Shown: positions 14,456 to 23,712, counted from the stretch's first letter. The stretch is 24,943 nucleotides of DNA from DAOUCP01 sp034432155 (GCA_034432155.1 DAOUCP010000141.1:1-24943); one strand, 5' to 3'. Notes: generated by a model not told the origin, from the sequence alone. Made by a program: numbers and translations.

Positions 14456-17400
14456 GGTGCGCTCAGGCGCCCTAGCTGCTCTTCGACCGCCCGCTGGCGC
14501 TCCGCCGTCGTCATGCGCTGCCATCGCAGCCAGTCCGCCACCTCGGCCAGCAGTGCCAGCAGGCCATACTCGTGCAGTGCGCGCCGCGCCTTCACAGTGA
14601 CCGGAGCGTTGGCCGGCCACGGCCGCTCGGCGGCGGGCGGCAACCGTCGCGGCACGTCCGCCAGCGGGTGGCGAAGCCGGTATGGCAGGCTGCGCCGGTC
14701 GCGCTCGACCTCGCGACGAACGAGGTCCGCCTCCTGCTCGAGGGTCAAGAGCCGGTTGAGCATGACTGCCGTCCCCGGGGGTAACGTGATCGGCAGTGTC
14801 GGGCAGGCGGTCACCCACGTTCGCAAGGTCGGCGCGTATGCTGTCTCCTGCCCGTCGACCAGCAGACGGGCTTCCGGCAGCCGCTCGGCGGCAGCAACCC
14901 ATGGCCAGACTGCGGCGGAGTGCGAGTCGACATCGCCGGCGGCAACTGCCGCCGAATCGGCAGCCGCCCCGCCACCGGCAACCGCGAGGCGATCGGGTTC
15001 CCGATCGTCGCCGGTCACCTCGGCATACCAGCGGCGGCCGCCACTGGCCTCTAGCGGCGGAAAGCGAAAGCTCAACCACCGGCCATCCCAGCTTACTCGA
15101 TCGGCCACCCGCTGCGGCTGCACATGACCGTCGGCCGCCAGGCGATGGCCGATCCGGAGCTGCAAGCCGTCCGCGGCGGTGCCCGGTGCCAGCTCGGCCG
15201 CGATGTCAACCCGAGTGAGGCCGTCGTGCCGACAGGCGAACGTGACCGCCAGCGCCGGCTGACGGTCGAATCGCCAAGGACTTCTCGCCTCCATCCGCTC
15301 CTGAAGGAGATCGAGCTGTGGCAAGGCGCCCCTGTCTTCAGCATCCCCTGGCCAGCCGGGCGGCTCACCAAGGGCGGGCTGGAACTCCGTGGACGGTGGC
15401 TCGGGCAGCGGCCGTTGCGCGGACGCAAGCTCGACCGCGCCGCGCGGCGCTACCGCCCGCTCGGCCAGGCATCGTTCCGCCAGCGTCGAAAGCTCGGCCA
15501 GCACACGCTCCCAGGCAAACTCGGCCGTGGCCTGGTAAGCATTGGCCACGAGCCTCTGCCGTCGGTCAGGCTGCCTCAAGAGCTCGACGATCGCCTCCGC
15601 CAACAGGTCCGGGCGGGGCGGCACGAGCCTGGCTGTCTCGCCATGCACGAGTAGCCAGCGCTGGTGCGGCAGGTCGACCGCCACCACGGCACAGCCCGAA
15701 GCCATGGCCTCGGCCACGAGCGGCTGGACGTTGGTGAACTCGGTCCACAAGAGCACCGCTGCCCGGCGGAGCAGGTCGGCCTGCCCTTGGGCCGTCAGGT
15801 CGCCGGCCCACTCGTGGCGCAGGCGGATGCCCTCTCTCGCCACCTCGTCTTCGGCCAACCCAAAGAGCACCATGCGCGCCTCGCGGCAGGTATGCTGCAG
15901 CCTTTGCAACGCCTGGACGCCCAGATCGAGCGATAGCGGCCGGCGATGGGTGGGCAGGCAATAGGCAACCACAGGCTCGCGATCCGGCGGCATGGGGTGG
16001 AAGAGACGGCCATCGATCGGGAGCCCGACGTCGAACGTCGCTACCCGATAGCGCAGGGCCAGCCAGCGCGCCAGCCACGGCCCAAAGGCCGCCACGAGGT
16101 CACTCTCCCCGAGCGCCCGTTCGGCGGCCACCCATTCCGGGCCCATGGGATACTCGAGGGCATGATCGTCGCTCGCCACCGTCAGCCGCAGGGCGCCCAG
16201 CTGCGCCGGGTCCACGCCTGCCCCGGTCTGCGCACCGGTCAGGCCCAAGCCCGCGTCCTCCCCGGCCACGGCGCCGGCCGGCCCCTCGGCCACGACACCG
16301 GTCGGGCTCTCGGCCATCCCACCAGTCGGCTGCTCCGCCGCGGCACCGGTCGGGCGCTCGGCCATCCCACTAGTCGGCTGCTTGCCCAGCGCGCCCTTCT
16401 GCTCCCTGGCCGCAGCTCGACACACCTCCCGTTCGCCCACCGTCGGCCCCGCCGGGCAGAACACGAGCCTTCTCGCAGGTTGCGGCACCCCCGCCGTCCG
16501 CGGGCCGCAGAGGGCTGCCACCGTCTGAGCCACCAGATGGCGTTGCGCGGCCGTGGCATACCGGCCGATGGCCCGATGGCGCGCTGCCCAGCCCAGACGG
16601 CGGGTGGCATCCCGACGGCGCAGCAACGCCTCGGCCACGGAGGGCCAGTCTGCCTCGGCGGCAAAGCATCCCGTGACACCGTCCTCGACCAGTGCTCTGG
16701 CTGTTCCACCTTGCCCGCTGCCCGGCTGTCCCGGTGATGGTTCCCTCGGCCCACCAATGACCAACGACGGCACCGCCACCGCTGCAGCCAAGAGGACCGC
16801 CCAGTCGCCGAGGGGGGCCAGCTGTGGGCCAGCCTCGTCGGGTGGCACAAGCAGGAGATCGCAGTCGGCCAGCCGTTCGAAGAGCAGCCGCCAATCCGGC
16901 CCCTGACCGCGTACCATGTGCCCCGGATGGCGTTCGCCAGCGCCGAACTCCCCGGCCCCTGGCGCACCTGGGTCGGCCAACCCCTGGGCCTCGGACGGCA
17001 CGCCAGCGCCAGCCAGGCCCGCGCCCACCAGATCGAACGGCCAGCAGCGCACCATCTCGCTGCAGGCTGCGAGGGCTGCCGGCGGGCTGACGGGGCCGAT
17101 CAAATGCAGTTCCAGATCTGGCTGGGCTGCAACCACGGCCGCACATCCTTCGGCCACTGCCTCGAGGCCCGGGACGGCCTCGGGCCCGCCGATCCAGGCC
17201 AGCCGCAGCGGCGGCTCGCGCTCCGTCCGGCCGGCGCGACCGACGACCGCTTCCAGCGCCAGCCGCTGACACTCGCTCGTCAGCGCCGGCGGCACCAGTG
17301 CCGCCGGGAGAGACGGATTCCAGCCATCAAGCTGCCACGGCGATGACAACAGGTAGGCCACGCCGGCAGGATTCTCCCCCGGCGGCAGCAAGCCGGCCCA

Positions 17401-17685
17401 CCCTACCTCGACGGCCACCATCACCGACAGGTGGCGTGCCGCAAGCGCTCCGAGCAGCGACGGCCACCGCTCTGCCCACGGTGGGCAGGCGACAACCACC
17501 GTAACCGAAGCGAGCTCGTCCACGTCGGGACTCGACGGCGGCGCGCAGCGCAAGGACCAGCCGGCCAGAGTCAGGCACTCCCAAAGCTGCTCGAAACGCA
17601 GGCTGCGTCCTCGGCCCTCTACCAGAAACCACGCCTGCTGGCCGCCGTTGGCTTGCCCATGGGCGAAACCAGACTCGCAGGACAT
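14452..17685 (-). CDS. Two-domain glycosyltransferase with beta-rich C-terminal module
   Basis: The 1077-residue product contains a poorly conserved first glycosyltransferase-like region (about 15-395), with LRLAWIGGPEAVPG at 160-173, LELHLIGP and EDGVTGCFA. A repeat-rich linker (about 400-500) follows. A better conserved GT-B second half occupies about 500-735, with TFDVGLPIDGRLFHP (550-564), VVAYCLPTHRRPLSLDLG, AVLLWTEFTNVQPLVAEAMASGCAVVAVD (645-670) and HGETARLVPP. The phrase preceding MASGCAVVA is typical of the nucleotide-sugar site of GT4 enzymes. The beta-rich module lies at about 806-905, and the RPW-x16-YG tail at 1021-1041. The ATG follows the upstream stop after nine bases, with GAGGG six bases before it. 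Role inferred: transfer of one or two sugars in surface polysaccharide assembly; the substrate is unknown. Confidence 0.8.
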   Translation of the reverse strand: MSCESGFAHGQANGGQQAWFLVEGRGRSLRFEQLWECLTLAGWSLRCAPPSSPDVDELASVTVVVACPPWAERWPSLLGALAARHLSVMVAVEVGWAGLLPPGENPAGVAYLLSSPWQLDGWNPSLPAALVPPALTSECQRLALEAVVGRAGRTEREPPLRLAWIGGPEAVPGLEAVAEGCAAVVAAQPDLELHLIGPVSPPAALAACSEMVRCWPFDLVGAGLAGAGVPSEAQGLADPGAPGAGEFGAGERHPGHMVRGQGPDWRLLFERLADCDLLLVPPDEAGPQLAPLGDWAVLLAAAVAVPSLVIGGPREPSPGQPGSGQGGTARALVEDGVTGCFAAEADWPSVAEALLRRRDATRRLGWAARHRAIGRYATAAQRHLVAQTVAALCGPRTAGVPQPARRLVFCPAGPTVGEREVCRAAAREQKGALGKQPTSGMAERPTGAAAEQPTGGMAESPTGVVAEGPAGAVAGEDAGLGLTGAQTGAGVDPAQLGALRLTVASDDHALEYPMGPEWVAAERALGESDLVAAFGPWLARWLALRYRVATFDVGLPIDGRLFHPMPPDREPVVAYCLPTHRRPLSLDLGVQALQRLQHTCREARMVLFGLAEDEVAREGIRLRHEWAGDLTAQGQADLLRRAAVLLWTEFTNVQPLVAEAMASGCAVVAVDLPHQRWLLVHGETARLVPPRPDLLAEAIVELLRQPDRRQRLVANAYQATAEFAWERVLAELSTLAERCLAERAVAPRGAVELASAQRPLPEPPSTEFQPALGEPPGWPGDAEDRGALPQLDLLQERMEARSPWRFDRQPALAVTFACRHDGLTRVDIAAELAPGTAADGLQLRIGHRLAADGHVQPQRVADRVSWDGRWLSFRFPPLEASGGRRWYAEVTGDDREPDRLAVAGGGAAADSAAVAAGDVDSHSAAVWPWVAAAERLPEARLLVDGQETAYAPTLRTWVTACPTLPITLPPGTAVMLNRLLTLEQEADLVRREVERDRRSLPYRLRHPLADVPRRLPPAAERPWPANAPVTVKARRALHEYGLLALLAEVADWLRWQRMTTAERQRAVEEQLGRLSAP
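16249..16389 (-). repeat. 24-bp in-frame repeat array with 48-bp higher order
   Basis: Clear 24-bp units run 16261-16284, 16285-16308, 16309-16332, 16333-16356 and 16357-16380. The units at 16309 and 16357 differ at a single base. The protein units are eight residues long, variants of MAExPTGx, at residues about 433-479 between the two glycosyltransferase regions. Confidence 0.9.
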
Positions 17686-17694
17686 CCCGGGCCC

Positions 17695-20600
17695 TCAGTC
17701 GCCTTCTCTCGTACCCAGCCGGTAGCGTAGGTAGGCGCCTACCTCGCGCAATGCGGGCAGAAGGCCGTAGCTCACAATGGCGCGCTGCCACTTGGCCAAA
17801 GGCGGCAGGTCTTGCGCCCAGGGCCGGCGATCGGGCGGTGGCAGCGGTGCTGCCACCCGGCGCCACCCGCGAACCGCCCGACCGATGGCCTCGCGGCCCA
17901 GCTCGGCTTGCCAGACTGCCAGACCAGCGCGATCGCGGCGCAGCCGCTCAAGCGGCCGCCAGAGACTCCAGTCCGGAGACGCTGGCACGGAGGCACCCGG
18001 GCGCAGTCCGAAGCTTCGCATCAGGGGTCTGGCGGCAAGCGTGCGTTCGCCGACGCGGATGGCCGCTTCCTTTCGGCCATCCGCCGCTTCCGGATGAGGA
18101 TCAACCAGGAGCTGAATGCCTCGCGGCCGCGTTGGGCCGAGCCACTCCAACGTCGCCCACCAGTGCCGCCCGCTAGCGTCAGGGATGGCCGGGAACTCGA
18201 AAGCCAGCCAGCCGTCGCGCACGAAGTCCGCGAGGTCGCGGCTGACCGCTAGCGCTGGTCCAAGGAGGCGGTGGGGTCGCAGCGTCAGCCGCAAGCGACC
18301 GGCCGGCCACAGATGCTCCGAGCGCAGCTGCACATCCAGCCGGAATAGGTGGTCGACGGTGCAAGGCAACTGCCAGGTGATGGGCCGTCCCTCCTCCAGG
18401 GGCAGACCCTCGCTCTCGCCAGGTGCCCACAGCTGATCGAGCTGCACCTCGACGGGAGCCGCCGAGCTGGGCGCCATGGCAGGAAGGTCCGCCGCTGGCG
18501 GACGGGCCGCGCCCCCCGGTACCGGCAGTACCTCGGCCGGCCCCGGCTCGGCCAGGGCACGGCGGTCCGGGCGATGAGCACGGCCCACATCGGCCGCGAA
18601 GTGGCGCACCAAGGTCTCGAATTGGCGCTGGCTGCGGGCCCAGTCCAGGCTGGCCACAGACTGCACCCCCCCAGCAGCAAGCGCCCGCCGCTGCACCTCG
18701 TCATCAAGCAGGGACAGAATCGCCGCCGCCAGCGCCTGTGGCTCGGACGCGACGGCCAGGGCATTCTCGCCATGGCGGAAGAACCAGCGCACCGGTTCGC
18801 AGTCGTTGGCCACCACGGCGCAGCCACAGGCCATCATCTCCAAGGGGACAAAGGACAGATTGGTGTACGAGAGAGCCAGACCCACCGTCGCCCGGCGGTA
18901 CAGATCGGCCAGTTCATCCGCTTGGAGGATCCCCACTTGCTGGAAGCCATCGGCCGTGGCCCCCACTTCAGGGCTGCCGTAAAGGGCCACCTCGATGTCC
19001 GGCCGCAGCCGCTTCACCTCTCGCAGCGCCGCCAGACCCAGACGGGTGCCCCGGCGAGGCGTGGTGGAGCGCCCGTAGAAGACGACCAGCGGTTCCCGGT
19101 CAACAGGACCAGGCCAGTAGATGTCGTGATCGACGCCGAAGTCGATCGCCTCGGCGATGGCGCCATACTGCCTCCGAAGGTGCTCGGCCAGCCACGGTCC
19201 CAGGGTGATGTGCCGCAGGCCCAGCCGGTAGGTCGCCTCGGCCAGCAGATTGCCCAGGCTCATCGGTTCGAAAAAGGGCTCGAAGTCCTGCACGAAGTAC
19301 AGCCGACAGCGGCAGTTGGTGGCCATCGCCACGGCCATCGCCGTCGTCCAGCTCGTGGCGATCAAGACGTCGCTGGGCGTAAAGTTGTGGTCGCGCCGAA
19401 CCCGGGCCGAATGCAGGCCGAAGTGCTGGCGCAAGTAGCGGTCGAGCTCCTCTTCGCTCGCGTCACGGAAGCGAGGGCCGCGATCGACGTATACCGTCAC
19501 CTCGTGGCCGGCTTCGGTGAGGCCGTTCACCATGCGGACGATCGAGGTGTGCCCGCCCGAGCCGCGCGCCGGTTCCGGCAGGAGTACCCCGATGCGCAGG
19601 GCAGCCATCGGCTGCGGTGGCGCGCGCCACGGCTGCAAGTGACAGAGAGCCTGCCACAAGGTCGCCTCGTACCCGGCCGCCTGGCCGACCGTGCTGCGGC
19701 GCTCCACCACGAAGGCCCGCGCCGCCTCGCCCATGCTCTGCCGTGCCGCGGGATCGGCGATCAGCCGCTCGAGCGCCGCCTCGAACTCCGCGACGTTGCG
19801 CGCCAATAGACCCGTCACGCCGTCCTCAATGGCGCAAGCGAAGGCCTCGGTGGCGGTGGCCACCGTCGGCACGCCGCAGATCGAAGCCTCCAACCACTTG
19901 AGCTCGCTCTTGGCCTGGCAGAAGGGGTTATCGATCTCCAGTGGCGCCAGGTTGATGTCCAAAGCGGCGAGCCAGCGCGGCAGCTCGCGCCAGTGGACCA
20001 TCGGTTGGCGCTCGATGCGCGTCGCGAGCTCGTCCCACTCCGGACCGAGTTCGAGGGGGCCGATCACCCGAAAGACGACCTCCGGGTGGCGTCGCATCAC
20101 CGCCCGCAACGCCGGTGCGGCCGCCTCGGCAAAGTCCTGGTCGTGCGTCCAGCTGCCGCTGGCGAAGCCAACCACGACCCGGTCCCCTGCCTTGCGGACG
20201 CTCCGTCGAGCCCTCTCCGAGAGGGCCACCAGCTCCAGGTCGACGCAGTTGCGACTCACCCACGCCGGCTTGCCTAGCCGACGCACCTCGCCAGCCAGGA
20301 AGTCCGTGGCCAGGATCGCCCCGTCACTGGCCAGAAGCGTCTGCCGGTAGCGACGCACGCCGTCATGGTAAAGCCGGGCTTCCTCAGCCGAGAGCCTGGC
20401 GACGCCGTGATGCCAGTGCGTCTGCTCGGGGTCAAACACGAGATCGTCGATGTCGAAGAGGACGACGCCGCCCGCATCCCGGGTCTGAACCATGAGTCCC
20501 TGGATCGCCCGATCGAGCGCCACCCGGTGCAGAATCACGATCGGCGAGCCCAGCGCCAGGCCGAGGAGGTTCGGACTACCCTGCTGAACGAGGCGCGCCG

Positions 20601-20724
20601 GTATGCCGCGCAACCAGAGCTGTTCGAGTTGATGGTGGCAGCGGTAGCGCTGGGTGGCGCCCTCGCAGCCGCTGACGATCAACACCGGTCCGGCGTCAGC
20701 GCGACGCAGAGGATGGCCAGCCAC
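17695..20724 (-). CDS. Bifunctional glycosyltransferase (GT-B plus WsaF-like) with beta-rich module
   Basis: The 1009-residue protein has a first glycosyltransferase domain (about 13-360): VSGCEGATQRYR, FDIDDLVFDP (90-99), VVVGFASGSWTHDQDF, NLAPL and KSELKWLEASICGVPTVA. A second domain (about 374-705) matches the rhamnosyltransferase WsaF pattern: GVLLPEPARGSGGHTSIVRM (379-398), GHEVTVYVDRGPRF, SDVLIATSWTTA, FDFGVDHDIYWPGP-like text at 528-540, VVFYGRSTTPRRG and SFVPLEMMACGCAVVANDCEP. A beta-rich module (about 758-905) and the tail RPW (967-969) with YG (986-987) follow. It is likely cytoplasmic and membrane-associated, adding two sugars to a surface glycan. The start is GTG, two codons after an in-frame stop, with no visible ribosome binding site. 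A promoter ending eight bases upstream suggests a leaderless message. It heads the glycosyltransferase run. Confidence 0.85.
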   Translation of the reverse strand: MAGHPLRRADAGPVLIVSGCEGATQRYRCHHQLEQLWLRGIPARLVQQGSPNLLGLALGSPIVILHRVALDRAIQGLMVQTRDAGGVVLFDIDDLVFDPEQTHWHHGVARLSAEEARLYHDGVRRYRQTLLASDGAILATDFLAGEVRRLGKPAWVSRNCVDLELVALSERARRSVRKAGDRVVVGFASGSWTHDQDFAEAAAPALRAVMRRHPEVVFRVIGPLELGPEWDELATRIERQPMVHWRELPRWLAALDINLAPLEIDNPFCQAKSELKWLEASICGVPTVATATEAFACAIEDGVTGLLARNVAEFEAALERLIADPAARQSMGEAARAFVVERRSTVGQAAGYEATLWQALCHLQPWRAPPQPMAALRIGVLLPEPARGSGGHTSIVRMVNGLTEAGHEVTVYVDRGPRFRDASEEELDRYLRQHFGLHSARVRRDHNFTPSDVLIATSWTTAMAVAMATNCRCRLYFVQDFEPFFEPMSLGNLLAEATYRLGLRHITLGPWLAEHLRRQYGAIAEAIDFGVDHDIYWPGPVDREPLVVFYGRSTTPRRGTRLGLAALREVKRLRPDIEVALYGSPEVGATADGFQQVGILQADELADLYRRATVGLALSYTNLSFVPLEMMACGCAVVANDCEPVRWFFRHGENALAVASEPQALAAAILSLLDDEVQRRALAAGGVQSVASLDWARSQRQFETLVRHFAADVGRAHRPDRRALAEPGPAEVLPVPGGAARPPAADLPAMAPSSAAPVEVQLDQLWAPGESEGLPLEEGRPITWQLPCTVDHLFRLDVQLRSEHLWPAGRLRLTLRPHRLLGPALAVSRDLADFVRDGWLAFEFPAIPDASGRHWWATLEWLGPTRPRGIQLLVDPHPEAADGRKEAAIRVGERTLAARPLMRSFGLRPGASVPASPDWSLWRPLERLRRDRAGLAVWQAELGREAIGRAVRGWRRVAAPLPPPDRRPWAQDLPPLAKWQRAIVSYGLLPALREVGAYLRYRLGTREGD

Positions 20725-20732
20725 GGCCGGCT

Positions 20733-20761
20733 AGTATACGGTGGCCTGGCAGCCGGACCAA
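20733..20761 (-). promoter_or_regulatory. Candidate sigma-70-type promoter for the glycosyltransferase genes
   Basis: On the minus strand TTGGTC (20756-20761) is followed after exactly 17 bases by TATACT (20733-20738). The -10 box matches TATAAT at five of six positions. Its last base is eight bases from the GTG at 20724, so transcription would begin at or near the start codon. It lies in the 96-base gap upstream of the glycosyltransferase genes, the longest gap inside the minus-strand block. Confidence 0.5.
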
Positions 20762-20820
20762 GCACCGTCAGCGCGCCAGCCCATCCCTGGCCAATCCTGG
20801 CGACTGGCCCACCGTTCTCC

Positions 20821-23646
20821 TCACTGCCGCGCAGCCAGTGGCAGATACACGGCCGTGCCGCGCAGCCGGAGGACCTCCGTGGTCGTCGGCGGCAGCACCA
20901 ACTCCAGCCGCCGCGTCTCGGCCGACGGGGCCTCCAAGCTCAGTCGTCCGCCGCCGAGAAGCGTCTCGACCTCCGGCATGCCGGCCAGGCCCAGGGCAGA
21001 GGCGTCGATCGTCAGGGTTGCTGTCAGCGAGGCAGTCGCATTCAGGTTGCGGAGGGTGAAGCTGAGCTCGGGCCAGGCGCCGAAGCGTTCGACGACCACC
21101 TCCGACGAGGTCGTCCAGGCGTGCGTGACCGGCTGCCAGCCGCCGCGGTTGAGCTCCCGAATCATGGGGATATACCGTCGGAAGAGCGGCCGATCACGCT
21201 CGAACCAGGCCGGGTTGTCCCAGTAGCGGTCGGTGGAGGCGTTCTGGCTGAACAGGGACGGGTAGATGCCGTAGAACAGGCAGGCCTGGAAGTACTGCTC
21301 GACCATCTCGAAGGTCAACTGGTTGAAATCGGTGTTCATGAGAAAGCCGTATGGCCTCTGGTAGGCCAGCGTCCGCCGGTACAAGAGCCGACTGTCCGGC
21401 TCAAACACCAGCTTGCCCTCGCGCAGCCAGTCAATCTCGGTGCCCTTGAAGTCGAACAGATTCGCCCCCCAAGGCACATCCCAGAGCATGCCGTTGGCCA
21501 TGGTGAACCGCCCGAGACGATCGTGCACCTCGTCCGTCAGCCACTGGGCGAACTCGGTCGTTGCAAACACCTGCGGTACGCCAAGCCGCCGGTCCCGAGT
21601 CCGATAGGCCAACGGCGCGTCACTGGCCGCGAAGTGGGCCGCTCGGAAGTCCAGCACAAAAACCTCCGATAGGTAGCTGTCGATGTACTCCCCGTCCAGG
21701 CCCGGCATGGTCTGGTAAGTGGCTCGGCTGTCATCGTTCCACTCCAGATGCGCCTTGTTGAGCGGATAGACCGGATCGGTGATGTCTGGATCGGGGTTGA
21801 CGGTGAAGACCGCGCAACCGGCACGCCCCGAGCACCAGGGCGCTACCGTCGAACGGTACCGGTAGCGGCCGGTATCTTCCCAGAACCCCGACGACAGCGT
21901 TGCCTCGGCGCGTCGATTGCCGCGCTCCCGCTCCGCCCGCAGGTACTCGAGCACTTGGTCGTAGTTGGCCGGATCGACGGCCGTGTCCTGAATGGGCAGC
22001 CAGTGCGACCACGGCTCGGCAATGTACCGGAACGACAGGATGCCCTGGCTATCGTCGAAGGCGACCTGGCGCAAGTTCCCGAGCTCGTGGATCCGGATCC
22101 CGAAGTCCTCGATGTCGGGAATGGGCGATAGGTCGGAAAACGCGACCCAAATCCCTTCGCGCTCCGGCGGGATCCGGCGGCGGAAGAACTCGGGGTAGCG
22201 GTCGTAGTAACCTTGGGCAGCCGCCCGGAAACCCCACTGGGGATCGATCCGGTAGAGAATGAGTGACACCGTGGCATGGCCGGGGGGATCTCCGGCCCAC
22301 GGCGAGAGGCCGAGGTCCACCACGAGATAGAACTGCCCGGTCTGAGGATTGCAAGCCAGGCGAAACAGGCGCGGCTGATCGAGCGGCAAGGCCATCGCCA
22401 GCCCGGCCTCCGCCCCGGCGACGCTGGCCCACGGATAGCGGCTCACCGTGGCCGTGGCCCCAGCGTTGACGCCCCAGCGCAACAGGTTGGCGAATTCGGC
22501 GGAACCGGCGACCAGCCGGCTCGTCCGTCCGTCATCGTCCCAGCGCCAGCCCGAGGCGGCGACCGGCAGGGCGAAGAAGAGACTCACCGCTCGGCTGATG
22601 GGCGAGGTGGCGCCCAGCGTGGCATCGATTTGGATGCGGTCGGCGAGCGGGCGATAGACCGCCGAGAACTGAAGATCCAGCTCGTTCAGATTGTCCGAAT
22701 GGCGGTAGGCGCCGCCAGCCAGCGGCTCCAGTTGGCCACCGACATGCATCACCGGTCCGTCGGTAGCGATGTCACGCACCAGGAAGCCGCCGGCGAAGGC
22801 ATACTCGGGATCGTTCACCGCCTGGCCCTCCACCTCTACCCCGGTGACGGCCCCACCGAATGTCGATAGCACGACCACCAGGCCGTCGGCCGAAGCAAGC
22901 CGCACTGGCGGCCCGCCGTACGGCGGTTGGGTCGGTCTGGTCAATGCCGCAGCCAGCGAATCGAAGGTCACCAGCTCGGCGTCCACCTCCTGCAGACGGA
23001 GGTCGTCGAACCATACGGTACCGGTGTGGGTGTTGCGGAAGAGGCAGTAGTAGGTCAGCGAGGCGACCGGTCGTGTCGGCACGATGAAGGCTTCCTTGAA
23101 CTGCCAATCATGGCTGCCCGGCTCGAAGCGCAGCGTCTGCGCATACAGTGGTGAGCCATCGTCGTAGCGCAGGTCCAGGTAGACGCTGTAGTCGGCGTTG
23201 GCCTCTCCCGAAACCTCGGCGGCGCGGCTCCAGGCACTGAAGTACAGCGGTGTCCGGCTTGTCTGGTTCAGGGTGACGACCTGGTAGGCGCCTCGGCCCT
23301 GCCCGAGGGTGTCGTTGCGCAGCATCAGTGCGCGACCACCGTCCCGGCCACCCGTGGCATCGATGGCCATCCCCTCACCATAGCGGTACCAGCCCTCTGC
23401 GGCGTCATCGGCCCCCAACTCGAAGCCAGGGTTGGTCAGGCGGTTCTCGCCCATCGGCAGGCCGCTATCGGCCTTGCGGAAAACCGGCCAGCCGCGCGCA
23501 CCGGCGGGCTCCGTCTGCCCGTACGTCGGCGGGGGTGCGAACGACAGCGCAAGGGCGCCGAGCAGATAGGCCAGGCAAGCGGCAGCAGGGCAGCGAAACC
23601 CTCGACCCGGCGCACATCGAGTTGTGGTTGGGCCTGTGGTAGACAT
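20821..23646 (-). CDS. Secreted glycoside-hydrolase-like protein with N-terminal CBM-like domain
   Basis: The 941-residue product has a signal peptide (hydrophobic core about 21-37, possible cleavage near YGQ 42-44). NRLTNPGFELG (68-78) opens a jelly-roll, carbohydrate-binding-like domain to about 220, ending VWFDDLRLQEV. A large beta domain follows (about 245-485). Next is a region resembling an alpha/beta barrel (about 495-840), with GIWVAFSDLSPIPD (498-511), GLDGEYIDSYLS (649-660) and TEIDWLREGKLVFEPD. Asp651, Glu653, Asp656 and Glu736 are candidate catalytic acids. A final beta domain ends AVYLPLAARQ, with the LPL motif. No known glycoside hydrolase family is claimed. The ATG at 23646 is chosen over GTG at 23703 because AGGAGG lies nine bases upstream. 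Location beside glycosyltransferases suggests trimming or turnover of the surface glycan. Confidence 0.7.
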   Translation of the reverse strand: MSTTGPTTTRCAPGRGFRCPAAACLAYLLGALALSFAPPPTYGQTEPAGARGWPVFRKADSGLPMGENRLTNPGFELGADDAAEGWYRYGEGMAIDATGGRDGGRALMLRNDTLGQGRGAYQVVTLNQTSRTPLYFSAWSRAAEVSGEANADYSVYLDLRYDDGSPLYAQTLRFEPGSHDWQFKEAFIVPTRPVASLTYYCLFRNTHTGTVWFDDLRLQEVDAELVTFDSLAAALTRPTQPPYGGPPVRLASADGLVVVLSTFGGAVTGVEVEGQAVNDPEYAFAGGFLVRDIATDGPVMHVGGQLEPLAGGAYRHSDNLNELDLQFSAVYRPLADRIQIDATLGATSPISRAVSLFFALPVAASGWRWDDDGRTSRLVAGSAEFANLLRWGVNAGATATVSRYPWASVAGAEAGLAMALPLDQPRLFRLACNPQTGQFYLVVDLGLSPWAGDPPGHATVSLILYRIDPQWGFRAAAQGYYDRYPEFFRRRIPPEREGIWVAFSDLSPIPDIEDFGIRIHELGNLRQVAFDDSQGILSFRYIAEPWSHWLPIQDTAVDPANYDQVLEYLRAERERGNRRAEATLSSGFWEDTGRYRYRSTVAPWCSGRAGCAVFTVNPDPDITDPVYPLNKAHLEWNDDSRATYQTMPGLDGEYIDSYLSEVFVLDFRAAHFAASDAPLAYRTRDRRLGVPQVFATTEFAQWLTDEVHDRLGRFTMANGMLWDVPWGANLFDFKGTEIDWLREGKLVFEPDSRLLYRRTLAYQRPYGFLMNTDFNQLTFEMVEQYFQACLFYGIYPSLFSQNASTDRYWDNPAWFERDRPLFRRYIPMIRELNRGGWQPVTHAWTTSSEVVVERFGAWPELSFTLRNLNATASLTATLTIDASALGLAGMPEVETLLGGGRLSLEAPSAETRRLELVLPPTTTEVLRLRGTAVYLPLAARQ

Positions 23647-23655
23647 GTCTCTCAC

Positions 23656-23661
23656 CCTCCT
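23656..23661 (-). promoter_or_regulatory. Ribosome binding site fixing the glycoside-hydrolase-like start
   Basis: AGGAGG on the minus strand ends nine bases before the ATG at 23646. It removes nineteen residues from the longest open frame and leaves a more usual signal peptide. Confidence 0.7.
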
Positions 23662-23712
23662 GGTGGCGCCAGCGACGGTGGACAACAACAACGAGAGGCG
23701 CACCTCGCCGCC

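Noticed and set aside
14456..15079. N-terminal extension of the 560-residue protein to 15079
   Set aside because: It is fully inside the upstream glycosyltransferase gene and Arg/Gly-rich; the ATGA overlap at 14452-14455 is the better start.
16249..16389. CRISPR array
   Set aside because: Repeats are tandem without spacers, in frame, and inside a coding gene; no cas genes are present.
18349..20350. Long plus-strand ORFs opposite the glycosyltransferase at 17695-20724
   Set aside because: They are Arg/Pro/Gln-rich shadows typical of high-GC DNA, with no recognisable domains, while the minus strand has clear motifs throughout.
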